From Zeus faber (lineage: Eukaryota; Chordata; Actinopteri; Zeiformes; Zeidae), in assembly GCA_960531495.1 (NCBI GenBank), contig OY482851.1, forward strand, positions 18,514,839 through 18,578,838: a stretch of 64,000 nucleotides of DNA, read 5' to 3'. Within the stretch, counting starts at the first letter, position 1; every line of letters starts with the position of its first letter. The notes beneath the pieces are model-generated. The model was given only the letters and a program-made list of their open reading frames with translations, did not search any database and was not told where the DNA came from. Made by a program: the position numbers and the translations under genes. Shown here one piece after another: positions 48,578 to 60,740 of the stretch.

Positions 48578-48655
<78 letters not shown>
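48417..48655. repeat. (TA)n/(TATG)n expanded array after gene 4 exon 5
   Basis: About 240 bases of TA with GTA interruptions, self-complementary. In gene 5 the equivalent intronic array is only about 50 bases. Homology between blocks C and D stops in this array. Confidence 0.95.
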
Positions 48656-51600
48656 TACCAGGCCAGTGAACATCCACACCTCCACCAAATATATATTTGT
48701 AACGTTACAGAGAGCAGATGCATAACAGCAGCAGAAATGCATTAGTTCTGATTTATAAAGTTTGAGTTATTTATTTTTCTCTTTTGAGTTTTTGTTTTGT
48801 AGTCTTGCATCAAAGTGATCTGCTGGTTGAGGTAAGATAATACTTTATCTATCCCACAGAATGGTAGTCTGTAGTGTTACAGTAGTAACGGAGTGGCACA
48901 ATGGCATGGAGCATTGGTAAATTGGAAATTCTAAAATAAAGGATATGATAAATAAGTTAACAGTATAGATTAGACACTATACATTAAATAGTAATATTGC
49001 ATGAGTGAATTGTCTGTTTTGGTACGATATACAGTAGTGTTGGTGTGTTCAAAACCTTACCGTTGACTTTTTGGGTAAGGCTGGTAATTGTTTGATCAAA
49101 GTCCATTATTTTTAATTTTTATTCTAAAAGTAATCTCGACCTGACATTGAATAAGGTAGCTGTTGATATACAGTATAAAACCTAGCAAGTAGGTTAACAA
49201 AGTGGGATTTGTCTTGCACACTGGAGAGGTATTGGCATGTATGCGTTCGCTTACTAAAAATGTAAACATAAAAATAAAGGTGAAATACGTTGGCCATTTC
49301 AATGGGTTTTAATTTGGCCATTTCAGAATTTAAACATTAATTTTGGATATATCTTGTGAATTAATTATTGTTGTAATTGTGTATTGATGAATATTAACCA
49401 ACCTGTCTATCCAGTGTTTTATTTCCGCAGTTTTAGCATTTAAACAGGAGTCCAATGGACTGCAGTTTGATCTTTTGACCAGTGTAGAAGTGACTGTCTG
49501 ATTGGGAAGACCTGAAGGACTGACAACAGGATTGGTCAAAGAGAATTGCTCTCCAATTAAGTAAGGCCGTAACATGTCCAGCACTCAAAGGTCCTTGTGA
49601 ATTATTGATATTATTGCTATTTATATCTAATTGATTTGAAAATACAGTTATTTGATATGCTCCATTAGAATTATTATGAGATGAAATGTATGCGAGCATA
49701 TCAATGAAAAGACCTTGATTGACGTTAGCTCTATACCTCTTATTGAGCTCCATCGTTAACCATTTTGATTAGCTCTTATTTAAATGTGACATTGTCCTAA
49801 ATTTACCTAGTTGTTGAAGCAATGTTCAGAAGTTGAGTTAATGATTACTGTGATATCACCTAGAGACATTGCTATCATAGAACCCTGGAGTGTTTTCTTT
49901 ATGACACTGCCTGTTGGACAATGTCTGCAGCAAGCACATTAAGTGGCCCAGGGCATCACCATGGCTCGAAGAAATTCCTATTCGCCTGATATTCTGTGTC
50001 ACTTCTGCTGCTCCTCCTCTCCACTGACTAACACGAAGTGTTTGGCCTCCAAGTACCGCGAACGCACAATTGAAAATGATGTTGTGCCTGGTTGGGGACC
50101 CTGGCCAACTGGGCTCCGATGGACCTACATTCGGTGATGTCACTGCATCGGGCAAAACTTTGAACTGAATGACTGCAATCTGAATGTTTTTCTGCTCCAA
50201 CTGGGAGTTGTGGGATTTTCTGAATTCCTGGAGGGGTTGCTTTTGTGCATGTTCACAGCCGTAGTCTTATCACTCTGTCTGTCCTGATAGTGCACAGATG
50301 ATTAAATGTTCTCTAAGAAAATTTCATTGTAATTTGAGTATTGGGTTAGGGTTAATTCTCGGAGATGGTTCAAATGGTTGGTAAATTAAGTCATCAAGTA
50401 GAGACAGGATTAGGCACAGATTATAGACAAAAGGGATTGCTTCATTGATTGTGTTTACTATGTTAATAATAAGGTTTTAGATGGTCTCAATTTGAATGCT
50501 GGCTATGTTATAGTCATATATCTTTTTGTTTAAGTAAAGGTGATAACTTGTTTGGAAATGCCAAATAACCTATCAATTGTTCTCTAATCAGACTGCAAAA
50601 TGATGTGACTTATAGTTGAATACTACCTGGCCAGGATTTAAGACTAGCAGTTCAAAGCGTAACGCATAATTCATGTGATTTTTTTAGAAGTTACGTAACA
50701 CAAAGCGACCATTAGATAATGGATAGTTGATCAAATATTATTGATCGACACCAGTCAGGAATCTATTAGCTTGATGACTGCTGAAGATCTCAGGCTTATT
50801 GTTTACAGTTATTAGTTGTGCCGTTAAGGGTATAAGTAAAATGATATAAATAAATTTAGAGCATAATTGAACCCTACATTTTAAAATGTTTTGGTGTGTG
50901 AATCACATTATTTTTCCTTGCCCTCTCTAGTTGCTTAACTTATTATTGAAGTTATGTGGAGCCAGTAATGTTTTTTCTGCCACATTACGGAAATTTATTT
51001 TGACTGATTTTGAGTTTATTAATGGCACCACATTCATTTGAATGTTGATAATGTATTGAGCTGTTTGTGTCATGGATACACAGGACTTCCTAAAATAATT
51101 AGAACAAGATGGTCACATAGTTTCTTATTTCCTTATAACTTTAGCCGGCACAAAAGAACGTTCACCATTTAAGTCATGACATTTGTTTTGTTATTTATTT
51201 TCTCCTCAGGGTCGCACCCTTGCATGGCCTTTCTGGGCTGTTGTGATTATTGTTGTTTTTGGATCCTGACGTATCGTTCGCCCAGCCATTAGACAGGAGA
51301 ACGTTTTTGTTGCTTTCAAACAAACTTTTGCACCTGCTCCTTGTTGGGTTTGCTGGATTGCAAAAGTGTGGATGAGGGAGATGGGTTTATGATTAGCTGT
51401 AATGTTGCAATCTTCTGGAGATTAATTATGTCTTGTTGCATACTATGCTCAGAAACTTGTTAGATGGATTATTGTTTTGATTGCATGCTGTAGCCTTTAT
51501 CTTGCTACAAAGCAAATCGGCTCATTTCTCTCTGACAACACCTCTTCATCATCAACATGTGCAACTTTCACTTAGCTCATTTCACATTGAAGTGGTGCAC

Positions 51601-51870
51601 CGATCCTAATACTACTGCTCTTCCTCCCTTTTATGGAGATTCACATGACGTCTTGACAGGGATAGCTGTTGTGTGTATAAAACAGCGTTTGTCTATTTAG
51701 TACAACCGGTTGTGTTTGTTTGTTTTTCTATCTCTTGTAAAGTGTCTTTTGTTTTATTTTGATTCCATGAATGTGTACGGGTCAATGTGATATGGCGCGG
51801 TGTAGCTGAATTAATGAGATATACAGAACATCCGTTTAATAATTTGATGTCATAACCCTACCATTCCCAA
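48656..51870. other. 3.2-kb intergenic region, no gene seen
   Basis: Mixed, AT-leaning sequence without arrestin exon 6 or any other coding exon I recognise. A stretch at 49433-50200 has modest open frames on the minus strand but no domain motif. It could be unrecognised transposon DNA. Confidence 0.4.
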
Positions 51871-51872
51871 GA

Positions 51873-52045
51873 TTCAAGATTCATGATCAAGAGGTTATTT
51901 GTCACATACATATACATACGGTCATACATATATGCAGTGAAATGACATGTGGTGATTACGCACAATAAGCTCTAAAAATACAAAAATGTGCATAATCGAC
52001 ATGAGGCGCTCTCGCAGGCAGCCGCAAGGGGTGGTGCCACAACCA
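51873..52045. mobile_element. Short LINE/SINE-tail element
   Basis: ATTCAAGATTCATGATCAAG, then GTCACATACATATACATACG to GGGTGGTGCCACAACC. It matches 17238-17428 nearly end to end, so both are copies of one short retroposon. Confidence 0.65.
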
Positions 52046-53239
52046 TAATTCCGGGTCCTATAATTATATAATAGTATTAATTGTCTGTGTTGTATTAAAT
52101 ATACATTTAAATCCTCCTAAATGAAAGTTGCCTCCAATACTTACTGATCTTCCAATTTGTGTTATTTACATTAATGTACTTGAACCCAAATTGAAGCCAA
52201 CGCAGCCAACAAAGCCACCGTACCTGATATTGCTCTTGTCTAATAAAGGTTGTTTCCTCCTCAGATGAGGACACAGGATTCCTCAGGAATCTGGTTTTTC
52301 CTCTACTCACAGGCATGAGGCACTGAAATATTGTTGTGGCAAACCAAAGTTTCTAGTGGCAGAGCCACTTGTTACTGTATGATCCGCAGGGGGAGCCGTA
52401 TCTCCCCCGCTAGTTTTTCTTTGCTTGTTTGACATATGGTGAGCACCATTTGTGACCCACCGCAGCAAAACCCGACTTGTCATGCATTACTAAAATCTCC
52501 AGGAGCCGCCAAATAAGTTGAAAAAACCTTTCTAGAAGGAAAATGAGATTTTTCTAGATTTGTGTTCCTTTGTGTGTTTGATTTATAAATAGTAGATAAA
52601 TGTTAAACCATCAAGTTAAATATTCAAATTAGATCACATGAGGTAACGCAGTTCACTTACCGAGACGCTTTTCAGTGCAAACGGCCATCGATCATTTCCT
52701 TTAAAGCGACCGTCCAGGTGAGATCATTCCTCCATATTCCATGTGATGTGCAGTCACAATGTGAAATCATTTTGATAGAGTTCAACTTTTAAATGTTACG
52801 TGTTTTATACACACACCTGGATCGATTGTTGTGTAGATGGCATAAGAAATGCTGACGTCACTTTTATTAACAAGACAAGGATCATTCGGTTTCAGTTGTC
52901 TGTTAAAACTTTCATCTCCTTGTTGTTATGGATTATGAGAAGCGGGTGGTGGAAGCTCTAAATCATATCGCCGACCTTAATTTGACCAGTGCGATGGATT
53001 CAAGTCAGTGTAAGCAGCGCATAATTGACTTTTTTTTTCTGTGATGACAGTCAGTTCTCCGACAGCGATGCTGAATCTGATATCGGTGTTATCCCGAACA
53101 TTTCAAACAGTGGATTTCAACCTGAATGTGACGATGAAACTAAATTATTATAACTAAATTAACTATTTTCAAGAAACACTGGAGGAGACTGACGACACAC
53201 CCGCTGTTGTTACAACGGAAGTTGTAACAACGGAAGTTG

Positions 53240-53345
53240 ATGACGTGACATGACGTGACATGATGTGACGTGACGTGACGTGATGTGACGTGACGTGACG
53301 TGACGTGACGTGACATGACGTGATGTGACTTGATGTGAAGTGACA
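53240..53345. repeat. TGACG-type minisatellite
   Basis: About twenty degenerate copies of the pentamer TGACG/TGACA/TGATG. It lies inside TIR transposon copy 2 and is absent from copy 1, so it expanded locally. Confidence 0.9.
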
Positions 53346-53763
53346 TGTGATGAGGTTGGTGATGCAGATTATGAACAAGTAGCAATGGAAAAGATTTTCA
53401 AGTTTACCTGCAAATTCAGCCAGGGGCCTAAAGAAAATTAAAAGAGGCCCCAAACATGCTCTCAGAGTGTAGCTGGGGTAGGGTTGGGGTTAGCCAACAT
53501 AATAACTCCAACAACTTTGAAGATATTTGGCATACGCACATTTATATATTAAATGACCCATCGATATACAGAGACTCATACAATTGCTAGACTCTACATT
53601 TTGTTGTATTGGCCGCACTTTTAAACTCCTAAATAATGCCATTATTTTAAAACATGTACATTCTTACTGTTAAATAAAAGCCTTTTTTTTTTATAACAAA
53701 GACCTTGTGTGTTGATGACTCTGTTCAACATTCTCTCAAAACATAAGAACAATGCAGAGATTG

Positions 53764-53960
53764 CTCCATTCAGCAGACGCTTTTATCCAAAGCGACTTAC
53801 AATTGTTCAAACACCGACGGATGCAGCCAACAGGAGCAATTAGGGGTTAAGTGTCTTGCTCAAGGACACTACAGCATGCTAGCAGGAGGAGGAGCCTGGG
53901 ATTGAACCAGCAACCTTTAGATTGCTAGACGACCAGCTCAACCGCCTGAGCTACCATCCC
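53764..53960. mobile_element. Common teleost SINE-like repeat
   Basis: CAGACGCTTTTATCCAAAGC, GACTTACAATTG, CTTGCTCAAGGACAC and GGGATTGAACCAGCAACCTT are hallmarks of a very widespread fish interspersed repeat with a tRNA-like end (CCGCCTGAGCTACC). It interrupts the TIR transposon; the uninterrupted site is seen in copy 1. The word CCATTCAGCAG flanks it on both sides. Confidence 0.7.
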
Positions 53961-54289
53961 CATTCAGCAGGGTGTCAAGGCCCCATTCAGCAGGGTGTCA
54001 AATGGCCATGTGGCAAGTAGCCATGTTGGTCCTTCCATCCATTTGTATTCTGGGAGCTGGCTGAATGAAGCCAAGTGTAGGGTAAACTTTGAGGGTGATT
54101 ATCTCAGAAACACCGTTTGCCGCACCTTGGTCAATAACGAGCTATAGCTTTAAAAATATTGCTTAATTCGCACAAGTGACACCTTGTTTTGAAGCTCTGA
54201 GTCTCCACATTCAAATGATGTGAAAAAGTAACTCAACGGCACCGAAGGTACCTAAAATCTGCGGTGGGTCATTTTTCAAAAACGGGGGA

Positions 54290-55010
54290 AAGCTAGAGAA
54301 TTAAGTAAACATAATAATTGTGCCCACAACAATGCAGGAAGAGGCGTTGCTCCCGCTGAATTTCTGCATTCCATTCCAAGTGCTCCTTTCAAACACCTCA
54401 TGATGGACGTTATCAAGCTGAGTCCCTATCATGGTTAAAATATTGGGAAGGGGCATACCAAGTACCAGTAAGGCTACAAGGGGGTAGACATCAGGCTTTG
54501 TTGGACTCTGGTGATCTAGCAAGCCTGGTTTGACCCGAGGCTTTGGTGGAGGGGTCACAGGTGGTGGTTTGTTGTGTGCATGGTGATGTTCACACATATC
54601 CGATGGTCCAGCTCAAATTCATTACAAGGGGAAGTTTGGAAGAAGCACTCCAAACAAATAGTAAAATGCCTGGTAACAGGACTGCGAGCTGTGATTGGCT
54701 CAACCCCACAAAGACTGTGATTGGTTATTTAACTACCCAAAAAAAGATTAAACCATAGTGAAGGAATTTTGAATGGTTTGCGGCGCTGAAAGGGGTGGAC
54801 CATGTAATAGAAGAAGGGTGTTTTTTGGACATAAGGGAAGAACAAAGGCTCGGTTGTTCAGTCGGTTTCGCAAAGCCTACTCAAAGTTTACTGCTGTATT
54901 TGTCCCTCTGACACACGTAAACTTTTTGCATCGGATTTTGTTTGGTTCCTGTGTTTTTTCTTCCAAGTTTTTTGAAGTCAGAATAAGATAGAAACGTCGT
55001 ACAGAGATCC
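54290..55010. other. Intergenic stretch, no gene seen
   Basis: Between the TIR transposon and the gypsy fragment. Both strands have short open frames without recognised motifs. It may be retroelement flank. Confidence 0.35.
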
Positions 55011-55059
55011 AGACTTTTTACTGGCTCCAGGTCTGGACCTTTATTTAGCCACGACACGA

Positions 55060-55680
55060 CCCCAACTTGATAAAATTACTGCAGTCGCAAACACACCGAG
55101 ACCCAAGACCAAGGAGGGGAAGCAGTTCTTGGGGCTTGCCAGCTACTATCCACAGTTTGTACCCGACTTTTCGGAGCTAACCAGCCCCTTGTCCGACGTA
55201 ACTCAAAAGGGTGCTCCAGATCCGGTCAAGTGGTCAGAGAAGTGGCAGCAGGCGTTTGCGAGGGTAAAGTCAGCTCCCTGTAGGAAGCCAGTGCTGTTTA
55301 ACCCTAACTTCTCTCTCCCTTTCTGTCTGCAGACCGACGCATTGGACAAACGGCTGGGTGCGGTCTTCTCCCAGGAGGTGGAGTGGACCGAGCGGCCAGT
55401 GCTGTACCTCAGCCGCAAACTCTCCGAGCGGGAGTTGAGGTACAGCACAGTGGACAAGGTGTGTTTGGCGTTCAAGTGGGTCATCAGTTCCCTCCGCTAT
55501 TACCTCCTGGGACATGCTTTCACCCTCTGTTCAGACAATGCCCCACTGCAGTGGCTCCACTGCATGAGGGACATAAATGCCCGGATCACCCAGTGGTACC
55601 TGGCTCTCCAGCACTTTAACTTCCGGGTGGTGCATGGCCGGCAGTGCAGATGGTTGTGGCTGACTTTCTCTTCCTGGCTA
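55060..55680 (+). mobile_element. Ty3/gypsy RT end plus RNase H fragment
   Basis: Frame: PRPKTKEGKQFLGLASYY, then the RT-RNase H connection (FVPDFSELTSPLSDVT). RNase H follows, with FCLQTDALDKRLGAVFSQEV, YLSRKLSERELRYSTVDKVC and FTLCSDNAPLQWLH. The frame degrades after about 55650. It comes from a different gypsy lineage than the minus-strand element at 19-22 kb. Only this domain pair survives. Confidence 0.8.
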
Positions 55681-55689
55681 TCAGCCAGA

Positions 55690-56104
55690 CGGCTCCCCGG
55701 CCTAAGTCGGCAGTGGGAGTATGTGGCGGAGCAAGGGGTGTGGTCAAGCCCCAGCTGCAGACGGCAGCCCAGCTCCCTTTCCTGCGGCCTCCAAGCTCCC
55801 TTGAATCGTCCGAATCAGCGCTCACTAATTGGTCTGACTCGGGGCAGGGAGCTTTCTTAATGTTTGTCTGTCTTGCAGAGGGAATTGGCGTAAGGTATCC
55901 GTCAGCCGAGCAGGAGCCTGAGCGGAACGCCATTCCTCCAGTGCCTGAAATGATCATAATCATCATCATTATTATTTATTATTTCTACTTGTGGCCAGCG
56001 AGCCTTTTTGTTCAAATAAAAACTCTTGTCATGTTGGCAAACCACGGCCAGAAAGACTCCTTCCCTAAACACCTACCTGTGGGCAGAGACGCCCACAGTG
56101 GACT
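55690..56104. other. Retroelement flank, unassigned
   Basis: The open frame continues with shifts to about 55860. A stretch with CATCATCATTATTATTTATT and a poly(A)-like AATAAA near 56017 follows. No domain is recognised. Confidence 0.35.
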
Positions 56105-58512
56105 AAACAGGGATGATTTCTCATTGCTTTTACACAAAATGCATTCAATGGACACATCTTTAAAAACACATTAATTATTTTCTCACTCCAACTCAAACCA
56201 CCATCAAAACTCTGTATCTACAGCACCTTTTACAGTTGTTTACAGACTGTTTTCAAAACTGTTTAATTCAAGTTTAAAACTAGACACCAATTTGTTACAT
56301 TACCACAATACCATATTGAAAAATACCCAAGATAGGAATTTGTTTTGCTTTTTCTTTGGACATTTCTCTGTTTTCGCAGGGATTTGTTAACTTGCTGGAT
56401 TTTATTTTTATTCTCAATTTATACAGCATCATTAAATTGGTAAAGGATAAAGGTTTTGTAAAGGTTTCCGGAATTGGAAACGTAATGTAAAGCATTTTGT
56501 TTCTGGACATTCATGCTCATGAGTGACGTTCTTTCTGCATTGGTCATCTTCGTTTTAAGAGAAGAGAATACGGCCATGCTGTGATAAATTGAAAAATTAC
56601 CGCAAAAAGCAGTAATTTTAGGTGTGTGGATGCATTGCAATGCATGTGAATGTGGTGTGTGAATGCACGGCGGAAAAGTCGCCACTGACATCCGGTTCTT
56701 AATACTCAAATGCAAGGACTTATCAGTGTTACCTCATTCGGCGTGAGATAGTGACTTAACAGACATTTATTGAAATGAAAATCTTCGGATTGGCACCTTT
56801 TTGCCCTGTGTGTTAATCGTTTTGAAAAAGTGAATTCTGCTGGGAGAAATGTGCTCAAGCTATAAACGAGTAAAACTTAAAGCTAGAAAAGAAAAAAAAC
56901 AGCCCCAGAACATCTTGTACTGAGCAGTGGCTCTTTTGGCAAAACTGGATAAACCGGTTTTTCTTGACTCGCCTGACTTTGTTTTCAGGCTGCTCTCAGT
57001 GGAGACTTTCGTTGCACAACGCGGAGACCTGCTAGTTAATTTTCCTGAAACTTTGTGGAAATGACAATTGAAAAGCTCTCCATCGAGTACGATGCGATCA
57101 ACAGTGAGAACACATTCAGCGCTGGGGACATTATTTTAGGCAGAATAGTGGTGCAGGTTTCAAAGGAAGCACAGATCAGCTCGCTCAGATTCAGATCGAA
57201 GGGTAAAGCCAAGGTGCGCTGGCATGAGCACTACGGGCAGAACGTTCATGTTGTGATATTTTCTGATGAGTTATACTACGACATCCAGCAAGACATCCTG
57301 AGAAAGGCCAGAGATGGTGAGTACAGCGATCCACCTAATATTATTTTTTATCATAACAGTAACTTTAGTCATTGATGATGTGACCGGCTACTTTTCTTCC
57401 AAACTGAGAGCTCACTGCAACATAAATACATTTTTCTTAGGCTCTGGCACCGTCGGTCCAGGACGCCATGTTTTCCCCTTCTCCTTTAAAATACCAGAAA
57501 GGTGCAATACGCTTTTGAACTGAAACCCATCCTTCTTTCTACACTTACTTTCACTTTCCACTTGTAAGTAATTGTTTGAACTTTTTAACTATTGTTGGTT
57601 TGCAGGAACATGCCATCGTCTTTCAAAGCCGACAAAGGCAAAGTGGTCTATCAGTTGAGGGCTGAGCTCAAACAGTCGATGAAGTTGCCAAAAACGACCA
57701 AAACCAAATTTACCTTTGTGTCAAAGACAGACGTGGATATTCCAAGACTCATGGTAGGCCTCTGATTCAAATTTTTTTTATTGTCAAATGATAAATCTCC
57801 GGGAGATTCACCCTGGATCACATTCATTTAGAGTCCAGGTAACACTGTCTTTTAGGAACCTCAGTATGGCTGTAAAGACAAATCTGTCACGTTTTTCGCT
57901 TCTGGAAACCTCTCACTAGACCTTTACACGGAAAAGATGGGATACCAACAAGGTAAGAGCTCAATTTAGCAGAGGGAGGTATCTTCTTATTTTCTGAGCT
58001 TTTAAAACCTGTGACACCCCCATATTCACCAATGGCACTATGGGCAGTAGTTTAACAATATATTGTATACTAGTTCTGGCCAAACAACCTTGTCCACTTA
58101 ATTATAAAAGGGCAGCGATTAGCAATATCAGCAAGTTGTATCTAATCCTAATCTGACTCGGTTGGGTTCAGGTGGTAATTCATTCAATTTCATCCCACAT
58201 TGAAGGCGAGGCACTGAAAGTCACGGCAGAAATCAACAACCGCTCGACGCGCTCAGTGAAGCCCAAATTCTTGCTGTACGTGAAAAAGAGCTTCTTGGCC
58301 CAAGGTCGCAGGAGGGTTGACACACACGATATTGTGAAGGAGAAGGGCGAAGCCGTAGCGTCCTGCAGCAAACAGACTGTGACCAAGGTGATCAGCATCC
58401 CCAGAGAACTGCCGCCCTCCATCTTGAACTGCTCCATCATCAAGCTGGAGTACAGGCTGAAGGTGAGACAAGTGGTACACAGTTCCAAACGTGAGCAGGA
58501 AGACTTTGACGC
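56105..58512. repeat. Segmental duplication block D (paired with 46003-48416)
   Basis: This is the directly oriented partner of block C, about 10.1 kb downstream. It includes the upstream flank and gene 5 exons 1-5. Homology ends at the TA array in gene 5 intron 5, beyond which only D has the terminal exon. Confidence 0.85.
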
Positions 58513-58520
58513 ACATATAT

Positions 58521-58564
<44 letters not shown>

Positions 58565-58719
58565 TGTACATACATATATTCTTCTTTCATTTCCAGGTGG
58601 TTCTGGACGTCACCTTGAACAAAAATCCTGAGGTGAAATTGCCAATTGTTGTTCTCCCGTACAAAGAGAAAGAAGGAAGAAAAAGATCCACTATTTCTTG
58701 GGAGGAGAAGGCCTTCTGA
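57061..58719 (+). CDS. Gene 5: arrestin domain-containing protein 3-like, intact, 6 exons, 313 aa
   Basis: Exons are 57061-57316, 57441-57501, 57606-57753, 57856-57952, 58206-58462 and 58597-58719 (TGA 58717-58719). They total 942 nt without a stop, with GT..AG borders and the family's intron phases. N-lobe is about residues 4-155 (TFSAGDIILGRIVVQV, FRSKGKAKVRWHEHYG, VFPFSFKIPERNMPSSF). C-lobe is about 160-295 ([61 protein letters not shown]). The tail is short and Lys/Glu/Arg-rich with no PPxY. The ATG at 57061 matches gene 4 and aligns with the other paralogs. Intron 5 is only 134 bases and contains a TA array of about 50 bases. It is the complete member of the block C/D pair. Confidence 0.88.
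58517..58564. repeat. (TA)n microsatellite in gene 5 intron 5
   Basis: A pure TA run just before the terminal exon acceptor, homologous in position to the expanded array after gene 4. Confidence 0.93.
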
Positions 58720-58984
58720 GAGAAAAAGAAAGTCTGGATACTTGAGTGTGGATAGATGGGGTTATTTCCAATTAATCGAGTAAAGGCACAGGGATTTGCA
58801 CATATATGCATTCGCACCATAATTTGAAAAATGATTTGATAGTTTACCATTGTACAGCATTTGAGGATCTTTAATTTCAACATTGATTGAAAATACTTTT
58901 ACACTGCCAGGTGAAAATAATATAAGTTAACAATATGAGATCACCCTGTCGGGGGTTATTTTGCAATAATGACCATCTGGTTGC

Positions 58985-59285
58985 ACATTATATTATTTAT
59001 TGTGTGGCACCGTGGCGCAGTGCATTGCACTGCTGCCTCACAGCAAGAAGGTCCTGGGTTCAATTTCCACCTGTTGGCACTGTGCTCCGGTGGGGTTATC
59101 TCCCAAATAGGAGCCTTTCCGTGTGGAGTTGCACACATCATCGTCTGACCAGCGATGGACACTCATCACCAGGTCCCCGGGCACGTCCATGAATGCTGCC
59201 CACTGCTCCTGGCTGTGCCCCCGGAGGAAGGACAAGCCAGGATGGGTTAAACGCAGAGGCCTCATTTCACCGGCCACCATCCAAA
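58985..59285. mobile_element. Common teleost SINE-like repeat (GGTCCTGGGTTC type)
   Basis: Contains GGCACCGTGGCGCAGTG, TGCCTCACAGCAAGAAGGTC and CTGGGTTCAATTTCC, a tRNA-like B-box region found in a widespread fish repeat. Diverged and not intact. A possible second fragment is near 60408. Confidence 0.6.
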
Positions 59286-59454
59286 GCGTGTGTGTTGATT
59301 AAAAGAACAATCATTAATCGTCACACAACACATGCAAGCACACATGCTTTGGATGGTTGCTTTTGATTGTTTTTTATTACACGGCTATTTACCAAATAAA
59401 AGAATACATTGAGCCAGCATATTGATTTCAAACTCCTGAAGTATATTCGTTTTG

Positions 59455-59825
59455 TAACTAATATGCCTCGTTATGTATTGAGTATGTCTAGTTTTTTAAC
59501 TAGTATGCCTAGTTTTGTGACTAGTATACCTAGTTTTGTAATTAGGATGCCAATTTGTAACTAGCATGCCCAGTTTTGTAACTAGCATGACTAGTTTTGT
59601 AACTAATATGCCTAGTTATGTAATGAGTACGTCTAGTTTTGTAACTAGTATGCCTGGTTTTGTGACTAGTATACCTAGTTTTGTAACTAGTATGCCAATT
59701 TGTAACTAGCATGCCTAGTTTTGTAACTAGCATTACTAGTGTTGTAACTAGTATGCCTAGTTGTGTAACTAGAATGCCTAGTTTTGTAACTAGTATGCCT
59801 ATTTTGGGACTAGTATGCCTAGCGG
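59455..59825. repeat. Minisatellite of about 21 bases (CTAGTATGCC / TAGTTTTGTAA)
   Basis: About 17 degenerate units alternating ACTAGTATGCC with TAGTTTTGTA. The unit contains the CTAG palindrome at both joints. Some units are truncated. No coding role is evident. Confidence 0.92.
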
Positions 59826-60740
59826 GAGCTAGGTTCTGCTTGGCTTCTTCTTCTTAGTTTCCATGAAGAAAAGTGCTCCACAACACTGAGCAAACACTGC
59901 AGCAACGTAGCAAACTATTAAACCTATAAATCAAAACGTTGCCCTAACCTATTAAATGTGAAAGTGTTCATAACCACATTTTTCTCAACTCTTCCATTGT
60001 AGTTTTTACGTAGTATCACCCCTAGCTAGTGTTAGCATTAGCATTAGCATTAGCATGTAGGCATTGTGACATGAAACCAGGTGGAGAAGTGGTTGCCTGC
60101 GACACATGGCACGTTCCCTATTAAGAGACGATCATTATTCAGAAATAACTGACCGCAAATTGCCGCTGTTGACCAACCAGTACTCCACTGAGCCGTGTAA
60201 ACACACCCCCTTCAACATTCATGGTCATTTATGTTTTTTTGTCATTCGTGTTGGTGGTGGTTGTCTTGAAATGTACCGTAAAATACTTGATATTTGTATA
60301 CATATATAAAATAAAGAGTACTTTTTATACAAACTCATGGCCTCATATATTTGCACTTTTTGTTAGATTATTAGTGTTCCTGGGACTGATATAGAGGTCA
60401 AATTGTGGGGCACCGTGGTGGATAGGATTACCTCAGTGAAAGCAATACCTGCAGCACAGGCCACATGACCCTGTGAGACACCCACACCGCTTCAGGCTCC
60501 CAAATGTTCCACTCCCACGCTGGTTAAACTGCCTGTTACCGTACCAGCGTCTTTGGATGAGAGGACACACTTCACCATCCAAGTGCAATGGATCACTTTA
60601 AATTAGCTTCCAGCGGAATCCAAGGATTCATTTGGCGCCAGTAGAAGCTTCGTCCTTCATCTGGCTTTCGGAAGAAGTCATTGGATGTAGCTCATTGATT
60701 CCACGATGTGTGTAAGGGCTCAATATCACCTCGTCTCACC

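Larger units (their letters stand above)
52453..54271 (+). mobile_element. TIR DNA transposon copy 2, both ends present
   Basis: Perfect 13-base inverted termini: TGACCCACCGCAG (52453-52465) and CTGCGGTGGGTCA (54259-54271). The interior contains a small ORF start at 52928 (MDYEKRVVEALNHIADLNLT), a frameshift in a nine-T run near 53030, an Asp/Ser-rich frame (QFSDSDAESDIG), a TGACG minisatellite (53240-53345), a segment ending in a charged tail (DADYEQVAMEKIFKFTCKF) and an embedded SINE-like repeat (53764-53960). Target duplications are not evident. The superfamily is not assigned. Confidence 0.72.

Noticed and set aside
48429-48745. Tyr-Ile repeat frames on both strands
   Set aside because: Artefact of the TA array. 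Only the read-through from gene 4 exon 5 is mentioned, as a possibility.
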